In this document: positions 45,310 to 56,359 of the stretch, piece by piece
Numbering within the stretch: position 1 is the stretch's first letter
Layout: every line of letters begins with the position of its first letter
NCBI RefSeq assembly: GCF_033949425.1
Contig: NZ_JAXAVX010000001.1
Span: forward strand, 62,001 to 126,000
From: Patulibacter brassicae
GTDB taxonomy: Bacteria; Actinomycetota; Thermoleophilia; Solirubrobacterales; Solirubrobacteraceae
DNA length: 64,000 nucleotides
Direction: 5' to 3'
The notes under the pieces: generated by a model
Seen by the model: only the letters and a program-made list of their open reading frames with translations
The model's database searches: none
Told to the model about the DNA's origin: nothing
Position numbers and translations under genes: made by a program

Positions 45310-46178
45310 CCGCGACGCCGTCCGCTGCGGGCGCCGGCGTCCCCGACGGCGTCCTCCTGATCGACAAGCCCGCCGGGCGCAGCAGCCACGACATGGTGGG
45401 CCGCGTCCGGTGGGCCCTCGGCGGACGCAAGGCCCGGCGCGTCGGGCACGCCGGGACGCTCGACCCCTTCGCGACCGGCCTGCTGCTCGTCCTCATCGGT
45501 CGCGCCACCCGGTTGCAGCCCTACCTCCTCGCGCTGCCGAAGTCCTACGAGACGGTGGCGCAGCTCGGCGCCCGCTCGTCGACGGGCGACCCGGAGGGCG
45601 AGATCGAGCGCACCGGCCGGATCCCGCCGGCACCGCCGGCGCTCCAGCTGCCCACCGGGCTGGTGCGGCAGCGGCCGCCCGCGTACTCGGCGGTCCGGAT
45701 CGATGGCGAGCGCGCCTACCGGCGCGCCCGGCGGGGCGAGGAGGTCGAGGTGCCCGAGCGCGAGGTCCAGGTGTCGCGCTTCGACGAGCTCTGGCGCTCC
45801 GGGGACCGGGCCGCCTACGCGATCGACTGCTCGTCGGGGACGTACGTGCGCAGCCTCGTCGCGGACCTCGGCGACGCGTACTGCCTCGAGCTGCGGCGCA
45901 CGGCGATCGGGCCCTACCGGGTCGCCGACGCCCACCAGCCCGAGGAGGAGCCGGCCGCGTGGCGCGTCGTGCCGCTGGCGGACGTCCTCCCGATCGTGCT
46001 CCCGGTCCACGAGCTCGACGCGGACGAGGCGCGCCGCGCCGGCCACGGGCAGCGGCTCGAGCTGCCCGACGCGCCCGCGGGCAGCGAGGTCGCGCTGCTC
46101 CACGACGGCGAGGCGATCGCCATCGGACGCCGCGAGCCGGACGGCCGGATCCATCCCGTCGTAGGCTTCCGGGCGTGA
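45306..46178 (+). CDS. truB: tRNA pseudouridine-55 synthase TruB
   Basis: 290 residues. GVLLIDKPAGRSSHDMVGRVR opens the fold; the catalytic Asp is near residue 53 in GHAGTLDPFATGLLLVLIG; then KSYETVAQLG, QRPPAYSAVRIDGERAYRRAR and CSSGTYVRSLVADLG. It isomerises U55 in the T loop of most tRNAs. The GTG start overlaps the nrnA stop (GTGA), and its own stop overlaps the ribF GTG. The C-terminal PUA-like region is short but present. Confidence 0.95.
   Translation: MTATPSAAGAGVPDGVLLIDKPAGRSSHDMVGRVRWALGGRKARRVGHAGTLDPFATGLLLVLIGRATRLQPYLLALPKSYETVAQLGARSSTGDPEGEIERTGRIPPAPPALQLPTGLVRQRPPAYSAVRIDGERAYRRARRGEEVEVPEREVQVSRFDELWRSGDRAAYAIDCSSGTYVRSLVADLGDAYCLELRRTAIGPYRVADAHQPEEEPAAWRVVPLADVLPIVLPVHELDADEARRAGHGQRLELPDAPAGSEVALLHDGEAIAIGRREPDGRIHPVVGFRA
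46162..46167 (+). promoter_or_regulatory. Possible internal -10 box for ribF
   Basis: TAGGCT within the end of truB, 7 nt before the ribF GTG; leaderless pattern. Confidence 0.4.
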
Positions 46179-47065
46179 CGGCGCGCATCGTCCCCCTCGC
46201 GGAGGTCCATGCCCGGCCCCGCACGGTCGCTCTCGGGATGTTCGACGGGGTGCACCTCGGGCACCGGGAGGTCATCGCCGGGGCCGACACGGTCCTGACG
46301 TTCCACCCGCACCCCACGACGATCATCGCGCCGGGGCGCACCCCGCCGCAGCTGACGACCGTCGAGCGTCGCGCCCGGCTCGTCGGCGACGTCGGAGTCC
46401 TCGAGCTCGTCCTCATCCCCTTCGACGCCCACGTCGCCGGCCAGGCGCCCGCCGAGTTCGTCGAGGAGATCCTCGTCGAGCGCCTCGACGTCCGCGGGGT
46501 CCGGGTGGGGGAGAACTTCCGCTTCGGCCACGGCGCGACCGGCACGCCCGAGCTCCTCGCCGCCGACGGGCGCTTCGATACGACGATCGTCCCGCTGCGA
46601 CGCGAGGGCGGCGAGACCGTCTCCTCGACGCGCGTGCGCGAGCTCGTCGCCCGGGGCGAGGTCGCCGAGGCGCACGAGCTGCTCGTCGAGCCGTTCGTCA
46701 TCGGCGGGACCGTCGAGCACGGCGAGAAGCGCGGTCGCGAGATCGGCTTCCCGACCGCGAACCTCCATCCGCCGGATGGCCACGCGCTGCCGGCCCACGG
46801 GGTCTACGCCTGCCGGGCGACGCTCGCCGACGGCAGCCGCCGCACGGCGGCCGTGTCGATCGGCATCCGGCCCCAGTTCGAGTCGGCGCTCGGCGTCCTC
46901 GTCGAGGCGTACCTCCTGGACTACGAGGGCGATCTCTACGGCCAGCAGCTCGAGCTGGAGTTCCTGCACCGCCTCCGCGGGGAGCAGCGGTTCGACAGCG
47001 TCGACGAGCTCATCGCCCAGATCGGGCGCGACGTCGACGACACCCGGCGCCTCGCACCCGTCTGA
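46175..47065 (+). CDS. ribF: Bifunctional riboflavin kinase / FAD synthetase
   Basis: 296 residues. The N-terminal nucleotidyltransferase has ALGMFDGVHLGHREVI, VLTFHPHPTTI and VGENFRFGHGATG. The C-terminal kinase has KRGREIGFPTANLHPPDGHALPAHGVYAC and the late LLDYEGDLYGQQLELEFLHRLRGEQRF. It makes FMN and then FAD from riboflavin. The two domains are complete. The start is shared with the truB stop. Confidence 0.95.
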   Translation: MTARIVPLAEVHARPRTVALGMFDGVHLGHREVIAGADTVLTFHPHPTTIIAPGRTPPQLTTVERRARLVGDVGVLELVLIPFDAHVAGQAPAEFVEEILVERLDVRGVRVGENFRFGHGATGTPELLAADGRFDTTIVPLRREGGETVSSTRVRELVARGEVAEAHELLVEPFVIGGTVEHGEKRGREIGFPTANLHPPDGHALPAHGVYACRATLADGSRRTAAVSIGIRPQFESALGVLVEAYLLDYEGDLYGQQLELEFLHRLRGEQRFDSVDELIAQIGRDVDDTRRLAPV

Positions 47066-47114
47066 GCGGCGGGCCGCCCCTCCGAGGCGGGCCGCATCAG
47101 CAGGGGCTTCTTGC

Positions 47115-47120
47115 TACCTT
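47115..47120 (+). promoter_or_regulatory. -10 box of rpsO
   Basis: TACCTT with 10 nt to the ATG; a very short leader at most. Confidence 0.45.
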
Positions 47121-47130
47121 CCCTCGTCGC

Positions 47131-47403
47131 ATGTCGTCGCTCACGCAGGAACGGAAGCAGGAGATCGTCGGGCAGTTCGGCGAGTCCGACACCGACACGG
47201 GGTCCACCCGCGTCCAGATCGCGCTGCTCACCGAGCGGATCAACCTCCTCACGGAGCACCTGCGCGAGCACAAGAAGGACCACCACTCGCGCCGCGGGCT
47301 CCTGATGCTCGTCGGCCGCCGTCGTCGTCTCCTGAACTACCTGCGCAAGGACGACCTCGAGGGCTACCGCGGCCTCATCAAGGAACTCGGGCTGCGCAAG
47401 TAG
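47131..47403 (+). CDS. rpsO: Small ribosomal subunit protein uS15
   Basis: 90 residues, normal length. Conserved segments: FGESDTDTGSTRVQIALLTERINLLTEHL, EHKKDHHSRRGLLMLVGRRRRLLNYL and the C-terminal LIKELGLRK. uS15 binds 16S rRNA helices 20-22 early in 30S assembly. It has its own promoter and a strong terminator. In many bacteria pnp is the next gene; here four genes separate them. Confidence 0.97.
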   Translation: MSSLTQERKQEIVGQFGESDTDTGSTRVQIALLTERINLLTEHLREHKKDHHSRRGLLMLVGRRRRLLNYLRKDDLEGYRGLIKELGLRK

Positions 47404-47439
47404 TCCCGCGGCGACGCGCACCGCCACCACGGCACCGCT

Positions 47440-47462
47440 CGCCCGCGTCCCCGACGCGGGCG
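47440..47462 (+). terminator. Terminator after rpsO
   Basis: Perfect 10-bp stem CGCCCGCGTC (47440-47449) with GACGCGGGCG (47453-47462), 3-nt loop, followed by T-rich TTCTCGTT. Confidence 0.75.
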
Positions 47463-47505
47463 TTCTCGTTCCTGGACCGTCACCGGGAGCGGCGGACGGA
47501 GCAAC

Positions 47506-47511
47506 TAGGAT
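47506..47511 (+). promoter_or_regulatory. -10 box of the peroxiredoxin gene
   Basis: TAGGAT with 7 nt to the ATG; leaderless pattern. Confidence 0.5.
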
Positions 47512-47518
47512 CCGGGCC

Positions 47519-47989
47519 ATGGCCATCATCGCCCCCGGCACGCCCGTCCCGGAGATCACCCTCAAGCGCGAGGACGGCAGCGACTTCACGCAGGAGGACC
47601 TGCGCGGCCGCACGACGGTGCTCGTCTTCTACCCCTTCGCCTTCAGCCCGGTCTGCACCGACCAGCTGCAGGTCTACGAGGAGCTGCTCGGCGAGCTCGC
47701 GCAGCAGGACGCCGTGATGTACGCGGTGTCGACCGACGCGAGCTTCTCCCAGATCGCCTTCCGCGAGAAGCTCGGCGTCAGCATCGAGCAGCTCTCGGAC
47801 TTCGAGCCCAAGGGCGCGGCGTCGAAGGCCCTCGGGGCCTACTTCGAGCCGGCCGGGATGACGAACCGCGCGCTCGTCGTCGTCGCTCCCGACGGCGTGG
47901 TGGCCTGGAGCCACCTCGCGGCGAGCCCGGGCGAGCTGCCCGGCGCGGACAAGGTCCGAGAGGGGCTGGCGGCCGTCCCGGCCGCGTGA
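47519..47989 (+). CDS. AhpE/Bcp-type peroxiredoxin
   Basis: 156 residues with the thioredoxin-fold peroxiredoxin core. The peroxidatic Cys is in FYPFAFSPVCTDQL near residue 46, and the conserved Arg is probably the one in MTNRALVVV. It reduces peroxides. No second Cys is visible, so it is a 1-Cys enzyme of AhpE type that relies on an external thiol. The next gene, encoding a CPRC thioredoxin-fold protein, overlaps by 4 nt and is a plausible reductant; that link is inference. Confidence 0.88.
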   Translation: MAIIAPGTPVPEITLKREDGSDFTQEDLRGRTTVLVFYPFAFSPVCTDQLQVYEELLGELAQQDAVMYAVSTDASFSQIAFREKLGVSIEQLSDFEPKGAASKALGAYFEPAGMTNRALVVVAPDGVVAWSHLAASPGELPGADKVREGLAAVPAA

Positions 47990-48498
47990 GCGACGACCGG
48001 CTCGCCGCGCTGCGTCGGGAGCAGCCCGACGACCACGCCTGCGGGCCGGCCGACGCCCCGCTCGTCGTCGTCTACGGCGACGCGACCTGTCCGCGCTGCC
48101 AGCAGGCGGCCCGCCTGCTGCGCGAGCCGCCGCGGCCCGTGCGCCTCGTCTGGCGGCACCTCGTGCTGCGGGTGCGCGGACCGCGCCCGCGGGCGCTCGC
48201 GGGCGCGCTGGAGGCCGCGGGGCGCGAGGGTCGGTTCTGGGCGCTCCTGGACCGGCTGCTCGCCGAGCCGGGGCGCACGGAGGACCCCGACCTGTGGCGG
48301 ATCGCGGGAGAGCTCGGGCTCGACGTCGACGCCTTCGACGGCGCGCGCCGGGACGCGGCGGCGACGGCGCGGATCGAGCGCGACCTCGCCGACGGCCTCG
48401 CGCTCGGCGCGGCCGCGACGCCGGCCATCCTCACCCCGGCCGGCGTCGACCACGGCGTGCCCGACGCGGCCTGGGTCGCCGCGCTGCACGCCGGCTGA
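47986..48498 (+). CDS. Thioredoxin-fold (DsbA-like) protein with CPRC motif
   Basis: 170 residues. VVVYGDATCPRCQQAARLL gives a CxxC redox motif after the first strand. A helical insert follows (RALAGALEAAGREGRFWALLDRLL), typical of DsbA-like proteins, and the cis-Pro loop is in AAATPAILTPAGVDHG. There is no signal peptide, so it probably works in the cytoplasm. It is coupled to the peroxiredoxin gene (GTGA) and may recycle it. FrnE-like dithiol oxidoreductase is an alternative name. Confidence 0.78.
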   Translation: MSDDRLAALRREQPDDHACGPADAPLVVVYGDATCPRCQQAARLLREPPRPVRLVWRHLVLRVRGPRPRALAGALEAAGREGRFWALLDRLLAEPGRTEDPDLWRIAGELGLDVDAFDGARRDAAATARIERDLADGLALGAAATPAILTPAGVDHGVPDAAWVAALHAG

Positions 48499-48509
48499 CG
48501 GTCAGCCGC

Positions 48510-49562
48510 TCACCGGCGGCCCCGCCGCCGGGCGACGAGCCACGTCACGGCGACGAGCAGTCCCACGACGGGGAAGAGCAGGAGCCACGCGGCACCGGGG
48601 GGCGCGTCGTCCAGGACGTCGTCCCGGGCCGCGTCGGGGGAGGGCGGCAGCGGCGAGGTCGCGAATCCCCGCTCGGACTCGAACGGATAGTCGGGGGTGG
48701 CGCGGAAGGGGCGATCGCTCGTCCCACGACGCAGCGCGACGGACGCGTTGCGGGCCGCGGAGCGCCCCGACGCCTGCAGCCGGGTGAGGTACGTCCCGCG
48801 CAGCAGCGCCCGGTCCGCGTCGCCGAGCGGCGGTCGCAGTCCGGCGACCGTGCCGGCGAAGGCGGTGTCGAAGCCGGACGCGAGCACGCGGTGCGCGCCG
48901 ACGGCGTAGAGGACGACGGTCGCCGCGTCGGCGCCGGCGGCCCCGCCGAGCGGGTAGCTCGTGCGGTCGGCGGCGTAGCGGATCGTCAGCGGGCGCAGCG
49001 CCCGGGGCTCGTCGCCGAGCGTGTCGCGCGCGAGCTCGATCGCCACGAACGACCACCCGCGGCGCGCGTAGTCCCGCAGGGCGGGCGTGTCCGACAGCGG
49101 ACGCGCGTAGCCGTGACGGCGGGCCCAGCGCGCGAGCTCGCGCTCGGCCGCCGGCCCGCGGCGGCCACGGAGCTCGGCGACGCCGAACCCGTCGACGCGC
49201 GGCCGGCCGAGCGCGCGCAGCTCGGCGTCGGGCGGGCCCGCGCTGCCGTCGGCGCGCACCGGGGCCGTGGCGGTCGCCAGCCGCACGAAGGCCCGCGTCT
49301 GGGCCTGGGGCACGACCTCGACGGTCGGCGGGGCGGGGACCGGCACGAGCACGACCCGGCGGGCGCGCTCGCCCTGCGCCTGCACGTCGAGCGAGAGGGT
49401 GATCCGTTGCTGGCCGTCGGCCGTCGAGACGATCGCGCGCTCGCGGTCCACGCGCACCCCGTCGCCGAACGTCGCCGCGGACGCGGGCGTCGCGGTGCCG
49501 AGCGCGCCGAGGAGCGCGAGCGCGGCGACGCTCCGGAGGGGACGGCGGCGGGACGGCGACAT
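48510..49562 (-). CDS. DUF2330-like membrane-anchored extracytoplasmic protein
   Basis: 350 residues. Signal peptide at about 1-30 (RSVAALALLGALGTATPASA). The large outer domain begins with VDRERAIVSTADGQQRITLSLDVQAQ, with VVLVPVPAPPTVEVVPQ, and later YAADRTSYPL; this pattern (strand, VPVP-x-P, then an R-x-x-Y-P-L segment) recalls the DUF2330 family. One C-terminal membrane helix (WLLLFPVVGLLVAVTWLVA) and a basic tail complete a type I topology. The function is unknown. It is convergent with the thioredoxin-fold gene. Confidence 0.72.
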   Translation of the reverse strand: MSPSRRRPLRSVAALALLGALGTATPASAATFGDGVRVDRERAIVSTADGQQRITLSLDVQAQGERARRVVLVPVPAPPTVEVVPQAQTRAFVRLATATAPVRADGSAGPPDAELRALGRPRVDGFGVAELRGRRGPAAERELARWARRHGYARPLSDTPALRDYARRGWSFVAIELARDTLGDEPRALRPLTIRYAADRTSYPLGGAAGADAATVVLYAVGAHRVLASGFDTAFAGTVAGLRPPLGDADRALLRGTYLTRLQASGRSAARNASVALRRGTSDRPFRATPDYPFESERGFATSPLPPSPDAARDDVLDDAPPGAAWLLLFPVVGLLVAVTWLVARRRGRR

Positions 49563-49571
49563 CGCGGCGCG

Positions 49572-49577
49572 ATGTTA
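49572..49577 (-). promoter_or_regulatory. -10 box of the DUF2330-like gene
   Basis: Minus-strand TAACAT with 9 nt to the ATG at 49562. Confidence 0.45.
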
Positions 49578-49658
49578 CGGACCGCCCTCACCTGGCGTGC
49601 CGCCGCTCGTCGGCTCCCGGCCGGCGTCGCATCGGGCCTGCACGTCACGAGGTTTCGC

Positions 49659-49664
49659 TAAGGT
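49659..49664 (+). promoter_or_regulatory. -10 box of pnp
   Basis: TAAGGT about 75 nt before the pnp ATG, so pnp has a structured leader of roughly 65 nt. Confidence 0.45.
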
Positions 49665-49695
49665 CGCTCCGTTCGGAAACGATGAGAAGCCACCC

Positions 49696-49733
49696 CGCGC
49701 GCCAGGTCCGATGGGCGCGCGTTCCGAGGAACG
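49696..49733 (+). promoter_or_regulatory. pnp leader hairpins
   Basis: An 8-bp stem CGCGCGCC (49696-49703) with GGCGCGCG (49714-49721) is followed by CGTTC/GAACG (49720-49724 with 49729-49733). The second hairpin contains the ribosome site GAGGA (49726-49730). The two share bases 49720-49721 and are partly exclusive, so they could form a switch. PNPase autoregulates through its leader in enterobacteria; here that is inference. Confidence 0.5.
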
Positions 49734-49737
49734 ACAT

Positions 49738-52005
<2,268 letters not shown>

Positions 52006-52010
52006 GACCG

Positions 52011-53321
52011 ATGGCGGAGGAGCGCCCCGGCGGAGCCTCCGCCGCGACGGTCACCCGGCTCCCGTCCGGCGTGACCGTCGCCACCGAGGCGATCGACACC
52101 GCGCTGTCGGTCGCCACCGGCGTCTGGATCGGCACCGGCGCGCGCCACGAGCGCGACGCCGAGGCCGGCCGGGCGCACCTGCTGGAGCACATGCTGTTCC
52201 GCGGGACCCGGAGCTTCGCGTCGGTCGACATCGACCGGCGCTTCGACGCGCTGGGCGGCGACCTCAACGCGGCCACGAGCCGTGACGAGACGGCCGTCGT
52301 CGCGCGCGTGCTCGCCGAGGAGCTGCCCGACGCGTTCCCCGTGCTCGGCGAGATGGCGACCGAGCCGCTCCTGCAGGACGCGGACCTCGAGCTCGAGCGC
52401 CGGATCGTCCTGGAGGAGATCGCGATGATCGAGGACGACCCGGAGGAGCTCGTCTTCGAGCTGCTGCCGCGCGCCGTCTTCGGCGTCCACGCGCTGGGCC
52501 GGCCCGTGATCGGCAGCCCCGACGTCGTCGCGGGGACGAGCGGCGACGAGCTGCGGGCGTTCCACGCGCGCCGCTACGGCGCCGACCGGATCGTCGTCGC
52601 GGCCGCGGGCGCGGTCGACCACGAGCGCCTGTGCGCGCTGGCCGAGCGGCTCGTCCCGCCGGCCCCCGCGGCCGGCCCCGACGACCACGACCCGGGCGTC
52701 GCGGGCCCGAGCGCCCCGGCCGTCGTCTTCCGCCGCCGGGACACCGAGCAGGTGCAGGTGGCGATCGCCGGCCGCGGACCGGCCATGGGCGACGAGCGGC
52801 GGTTCGCGCTGCGGGTCCTCGACACGATCCTGGGCGGCACGCCCTCCTCGCGCCTCTTCCAGGCGGTGCGGGAGGAGCGGGGCCTCGCGTACGCGGTCTC
52901 GACGTTCGACGACCAGCACCGCGGCGGCGGGCTGGCGGGCGTCTACCTCGGCACCCGCGCCGAGAACCTCCGCGAGGCGCTGTCGGTCGTGGGCGACGAG
53001 CTGGGACGGATCCGCGAGGAGCCGGTCGGGGACGACGAGCTCGAGCGGGCCAAGCAGCACGCCCGGGCCCGCGTCCTGCTGGCGCTCGAGTCGACCCACG
53101 CCCGGATGCACGTGCTCGGTCGCGCGGTGCTCCACGGGCTGCCGCGGTTCGCACCGGCGGAGATCGCCGCGCGGATCGACGCGGTGACGGCGGACGAGGT
53201 CCGGGCGCTCGCCGCCGACCTCTTCGCGCCGGACGCCCTGAGCGCCGCGGGCGTCGGACCGGACGAGGACGCGTTCCGCGCCGCGCTGACGCCCGTCGCC
53301 GGTCCGCTGACCGTCGCCTGA
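52011..53321 (+). CDS. M16-family zinc peptidase (PqqL/YmxG-like)
   Basis: 436 residues. The inverted zinc motif HLLEHMLFRGT (HxxEH) is near residue 56 and the third ligand Glu in ERRIVLEEIAMIEDDPEEL. The second, non-catalytic half includes GGTPSSRLFQAVREERGLAYAVSTF. The pnp-M16 order is widespread in Gram-positives and actinomycetes. The substrate is unknown in most of them. It begins 5 nt after pnp, so it is co-transcribed. The active site is intact. Confidence 0.92.
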   Translation: MAEERPGGASAATVTRLPSGVTVATEAIDTALSVATGVWIGTGARHERDAEAGRAHLLEHMLFRGTRSFASVDIDRRFDALGGDLNAATSRDETAVVARVLAEELPDAFPVLGEMATEPLLQDADLELERRIVLEEIAMIEDDPEELVFELLPRAVFGVHALGRPVIGSPDVVAGTSGDELRAFHARRYGADRIVVAAAGAVDHERLCALAERLVPPAPAAGPDDHDPGVAGPSAPAVVFRRRDTEQVQVAIAGRGPAMGDERRFALRVLDTILGGTPSSRLFQAVREERGLAYAVSTFDDQHRGGGLAGVYLGTRAENLREALSVVGDELGRIREEPVGDDELERAKQHARARVLLALESTHARMHVLGRAVLHGLPRFAPAEIAARIDAVTADEVRALAADLFAPDALSAAGVGPDEDAFRAALTPVAGPLTVA

Positions 53322-53385
53322 GGCGGCCGTCGCGCGCCGCGCCCGTCGGTCGGGGCCACGCCCCGCGCCGCCGGGCGGCGGCCTC

Positions 53386-53403
53386 TGCGGCGGGTCCGCC
53401 GCA
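53386..53403. terminator. Hairpin between convergent M16 and GT-C-like genes
   Basis: TGCGGCGG (53386-53393) pairs with CCGCCGCA (53396-53403), preceded by other GC-rich hairpins (GGGG-CCACG-CCCC near 53352). There is no T run. Confidence 0.45.
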
Positions 53404-53418
53404 CGACCGCGTCGACGG

Positions 53419-55596
53419 TCAGGGCGCGACGGGGCGGCCGACCGGCTGCAGGCGGAGCACCGTCACCGCCGTGAGGTGCAGCTCCGACCGTCGCGGCGGC
53501 CCGCCGATCCGGTGCTCGATCTCGCGGATCCGCAGCGGCGTGGCGCCGACGAGCAGCGCCGCGAGCCGCCGGAAGTCCGTGCGGACGTCGACGACGCCGT
53601 AGCCGGCGAGCACGAGGAAGACCGGCCGCCGCGAGGCGACGTCGACGAGCCAGCGCACGAGGGCCGGGTCGTCGAGGGGCGCGCGGTCCCGCTGGAAGGC
53701 CATCCGGCCCGCGCCGATCATGAGCACGTGGCGCTCCTGGCGCAGCGCCAGCGCGGGACCGAGCGCCGACCAGGCGCGCTCGCTCGGTCCCATGATCACG
53801 AGCGGGTCGCTCCCGGTGATCTGCGCGTCGACCGCCTCGACCTGCGCGGGCACCCCGTGGAACTCGGTCGTCGACAGCGCCGGCCACGCGTTGCGCAGCC
53901 CGACGGCGCCGGCCGCGAGGGCGAGCAGCAGCGTCGCCGCCACGACCGGCCGTCGCCGGTCGCCGGGCCAGTGCCAGGCGACCGCCACGGCGATCCCGGC
54001 CAGGACGGCCGCCACCGGCAGCGCGGCCGGGAGGAACCGGCGCGCGGTCCAGTACTGGTCGGGCTGCAGCACCTGCGGGTCCCCGGCGACGAGCCCGAGC
54101 GCGAGCGCCGCGGCGAGGAGCAGCGGGAGGGCGGCCCAGCGCCCGTCCGGCGTCCCGGCGCGCCCGAGCAGCAGGGCGACCGCGCCCAGCGCGGCGAGCA
54201 CGAGCCCGGGCGCCGTGGCGTAGGTGCGGAAGATCTCGAGGCCCTCCGCCGGCGGCGCGACGGCCACGACGAGGCCGGCGAGCCCCACGAGCGCTGCGAG
54301 CGCGACCGGCAGGCGCCGCGCCGATGCGGCACGCACCACGCGCGCCGGCCAGGCGCCCGGCCAGGGAACGGCGGCGACGAGCAGGACGAGCCCGAGGGTC
54401 GCGGCGGCGATCACCGCGACGAGCGCGTGGCCGGAGACGCCGCCGAGGACGTGACCGACGCTCTCGTCGGTGTAGGCCCGGGTGATCGTCGAGGCGCGTG
54501 CCGCGGCGTAGGCGAGCGGCAGCGCGAGCCCGGCGGCGAGCAGGAGGACCGCCCGGCGACCGCGATGGCGCAGGAGCGCGGCGACGAGCACCGCGACGGC
54601 CACGAGCGGCCACGCGTCGGGGCGCAGCAGCCCGAGCGTGCCGAGGGCGGCGCCGGCCGTGACCGTCGCCGCGTGCGCGCGGCGGGCGATCGCGACCCAG
54701 CCGGCGAGGCCCGCCGTCAGCAGCACGACACCGGACGGGACCTCCGTCATCGGGTAGCGCGAGAAGTAGAGCAGCGCCGCGTCGGTCGCCACGAGCGTAC
54801 CCGCCGCCACCGCCGCCACCCGCGCGAGCCGACCGCCGGCGAGCAGCGCGGCGGCGACCGCCACGAGCAGCGCGAGGACGATCCCCGCGAACGTGATGAC
54901 CCATTGCCCGCCGCCGCCGGTGACCGTCGCGCCCGCCGCGAGCAGCGCCGGCGTGGCGTGGTAGCCGTGCGGGACGGTGGCGCCGCTGCGCGCGAGGAAG
55001 AAGCCGGGCAGGACCTTGTCGCGGTCGAAGCCGAGCTCGTCGCCGCCGAAGCGCGCCATCCCGGCCGCGACGTCCGGGTCGGGCTCCAGCTGCAGCGTCC
55101 CGGTGGCCCGCAGGTGCTCGCCGGCGAGGACGTAGAACCCCGCGTCGCGGCCGCCGAGGTCGAACGCGTACGCGGGGAGCGTCGCCGCGACCGCACCCGC
55201 GAGCGCGACCGCCAGCAGCGCGCGGCGCGAGACCCGCACGGCACCGGCGCCGCGCCCGCCGGCCCACGTGGCCGCGGCCACGAGCACGAGCGCCACCACG
55301 ACGACGCCGACGACACCGAACCGGCGCGTGTCGGCGAGCGCCTGGAAGGCCAGCGCGGCGGCCGCCAGGGCAGTGCCGAGCGCCAGCGCGGTGCCGGCCG
55401 GACGCGGCAGTCCCGCCGTCCACCGCCCGGTCAGCCCGCGTCCGACCGCGAGCAGCAGCACGGCCACCGCCGCGGCGCCGAGCGGGCGGACCGGCTGCAG
55501 CGCGGCGAGCGCGCAGGCCACGAGCGCGACGAGGGCGGTCCGGGCGACCGGCCACGACGGGCCGGGGGCGAGGAGCGGGAGGAGGCGACGGACCAC
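53419..55596 (-). CDS. Polytopic membrane protein, probable GT-C glycosyltransferase
   Basis: About 725 residues with more than a dozen hydrophobic segments. Between the second and third groups an outer loop reads DLGGRDAGFYVLAGEHLRATG, which resembles the acidic D-(A/E)-x-x-Y active-site loop of GT-C enzymes such as ArnT/PMT-type transferases; YFSRYPMTEVP and LGLLRPDAWPL are further loop motifs seen in that group. The soluble C-terminus (about 590-725) is unusual. Its donor would be a polyprenyl-phosphate sugar and its acceptor a lipid or protein outside the membrane. The start is uncertain: GTG at 55596 or GTG at 55620. Confidence 0.7.
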   Translation of the reverse strand: MVRRLLPLLAPGPSWPVARTALVALVACALAALQPVRPLGAAAVAVLLLAVGRGLTGRWTAGLPRPAGTALALGTALAAAALAFQALADTRRFGVVGVVVVALVLVAAATWAGGRGAGAVRVSRRALLAVALAGAVAATLPAYAFDLGGRDAGFYVLAGEHLRATGTLQLEPDPDVAAGMARFGGDELGFDRDKVLPGFFLARSGATVPHGYHATPALLAAGATVTGGGGQWVITFAGIVLALLVAVAAALLAGGRLARVAAVAAGTLVATDAALLYFSRYPMTEVPSGVVLLTAGLAGWVAIARRAHAATVTAGAALGTLGLLRPDAWPLVAVAVLVAALLRHRGRRAVLLLAAGLALPLAYAAARASTITRAYTDESVGHVLGGVSGHALVAVIAAATLGLVLLVAAVPWPGAWPARVVRAASARRLPVALAALVGLAGLVVAVAPPAEGLEIFRTYATAPGLVLAALGAVALLLGRAGTPDGRWAALPLLLAAALALGLVAGDPQVLQPDQYWTARRFLPAALPVAAVLAGIAVAVAWHWPGDRRRPVVAATLLLALAAGAVGLRNAWPALSTTEFHGVPAQVEAVDAQITGSDPLVIMGPSERAWSALGPALALRQERHVLMIGAGRMAFQRDRAPLDDPALVRWLVDVASRRPVFLVLAGYGVVDVRTDFRRLAALLVGATPLRIREIEHRIGGPPRRSELHLTAVTVLRLQPVGRPVAP

Positions 55597-55671
55597 GGCG
55601 ATCGGCGCAGTCTGCCGCACCGCCCGCCCCGGCCGCGACGCGACGCGCCGGTCCCGCGCGGGACGACCTGG

Positions 55672-55677
55672 CACGAT
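55672..55677 (+). promoter_or_regulatory. Weak -10-like box of dapB
   Basis: CACGAT, one mismatch from TANNNT, 7 nt before the ATG at 55685. The spacing supports this ATG over the in-frame ATG at 55676. Confidence 0.35.
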
Positions 55678-55684
55678 GGCCGCC

Positions 55685-56356
55685 ATGAGCAGCGAGATCC
55701 GCGTGGCCGTGGCCGGCGCCGCCGGCCGGATGGGAGCGACCGTCTGCGAGGCGGTGGAGCAGGCCGAGGGCCTCGTCCTCACCGGTCGCGCGGACCCGGC
55801 GCTGGGCACGTCGCTCGAGGAGGTCCTGCCGGGCGCCGACGTCGTCGTCGACTTCACGCGCCCCGACACCGCCCTGGGCAACGCGATCGCGTGCGTCGAG
55901 GCGGGCGTGCACGTCGTGATCGGCACGTCGGGCTTCGACGTCGACCAGCTCGCCGGCCGCGGCCCCGGCAAGGCGTTCTTCGCACCGAACTTCGCGATCG
56001 GCGCCGTCCTCATGATGCGCCTGGCCACCGAGGCCGCGCGGCACATGCAGCGGGCCGAGATCATCGAGCTGCACCACGACAAGAAGCTCGACGCGCCCTC
56101 GGGCACCGGCAAGCACACCGCGGACCTGCTCGAGGCGGCGACGGGGACCCGACCGCCGATCCACTCCGTCCGCCTGCCCGGCCTCGTCGCGCACCAGGAG
56201 GTCCTGCTCGGGGGTCGCGGCGAGACGCTGACCATCCGCCACGACTCGATCGACCGCTGGTCGTTCATGGACGGCGTGGTGCTCGCCGTGCGCCGCGTCG
56301 GCGACCTGCCGAGCTCGCCGACGATCGGGCTCGACGCGCTCCTCTTCGCGGACTGA
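55685..56356 (+). CDS. dapB: 4-hydroxy-tetrahydrodipicolinate reductase
   Basis: 223 residues, slightly short for DapB. Nucleotide-binding VAVAGAAGRMGATVCEAV, then VVDFTRPDTALGNA, GTSGFD and FAPNFAIGAVLMMRLA. The catalytic EIIELHHDKKLDAPSGTGKHTA carries the His/Lys pair. It reduces the dihydrodipicolinate precursor with NAD(P)H in lysine/diaminopimelate synthesis, which also feeds peptidoglycan. dapA is 3 kb downstream beyond the divergent recD2, not adjacent. Confidence 0.94.
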   Translation: MSSEIRVAVAGAAGRMGATVCEAVEQAEGLVLTGRADPALGTSLEEVLPGADVVVDFTRPDTALGNAIACVEAGVHVVIGTSGFDVDQLAGRGPGKAFFAPNFAIGAVLMMRLATEAARHMQRAEIIELHHDKKLDAPSGTGKHTADLLEAATGTRPPIHSVRLPGLVAHQEVLLGGRGETLTIRHDSIDRWSFMDGVVLAVRRVGDLPSSPTIGLDALLFAD

Positions 56357-56359
56357 GCC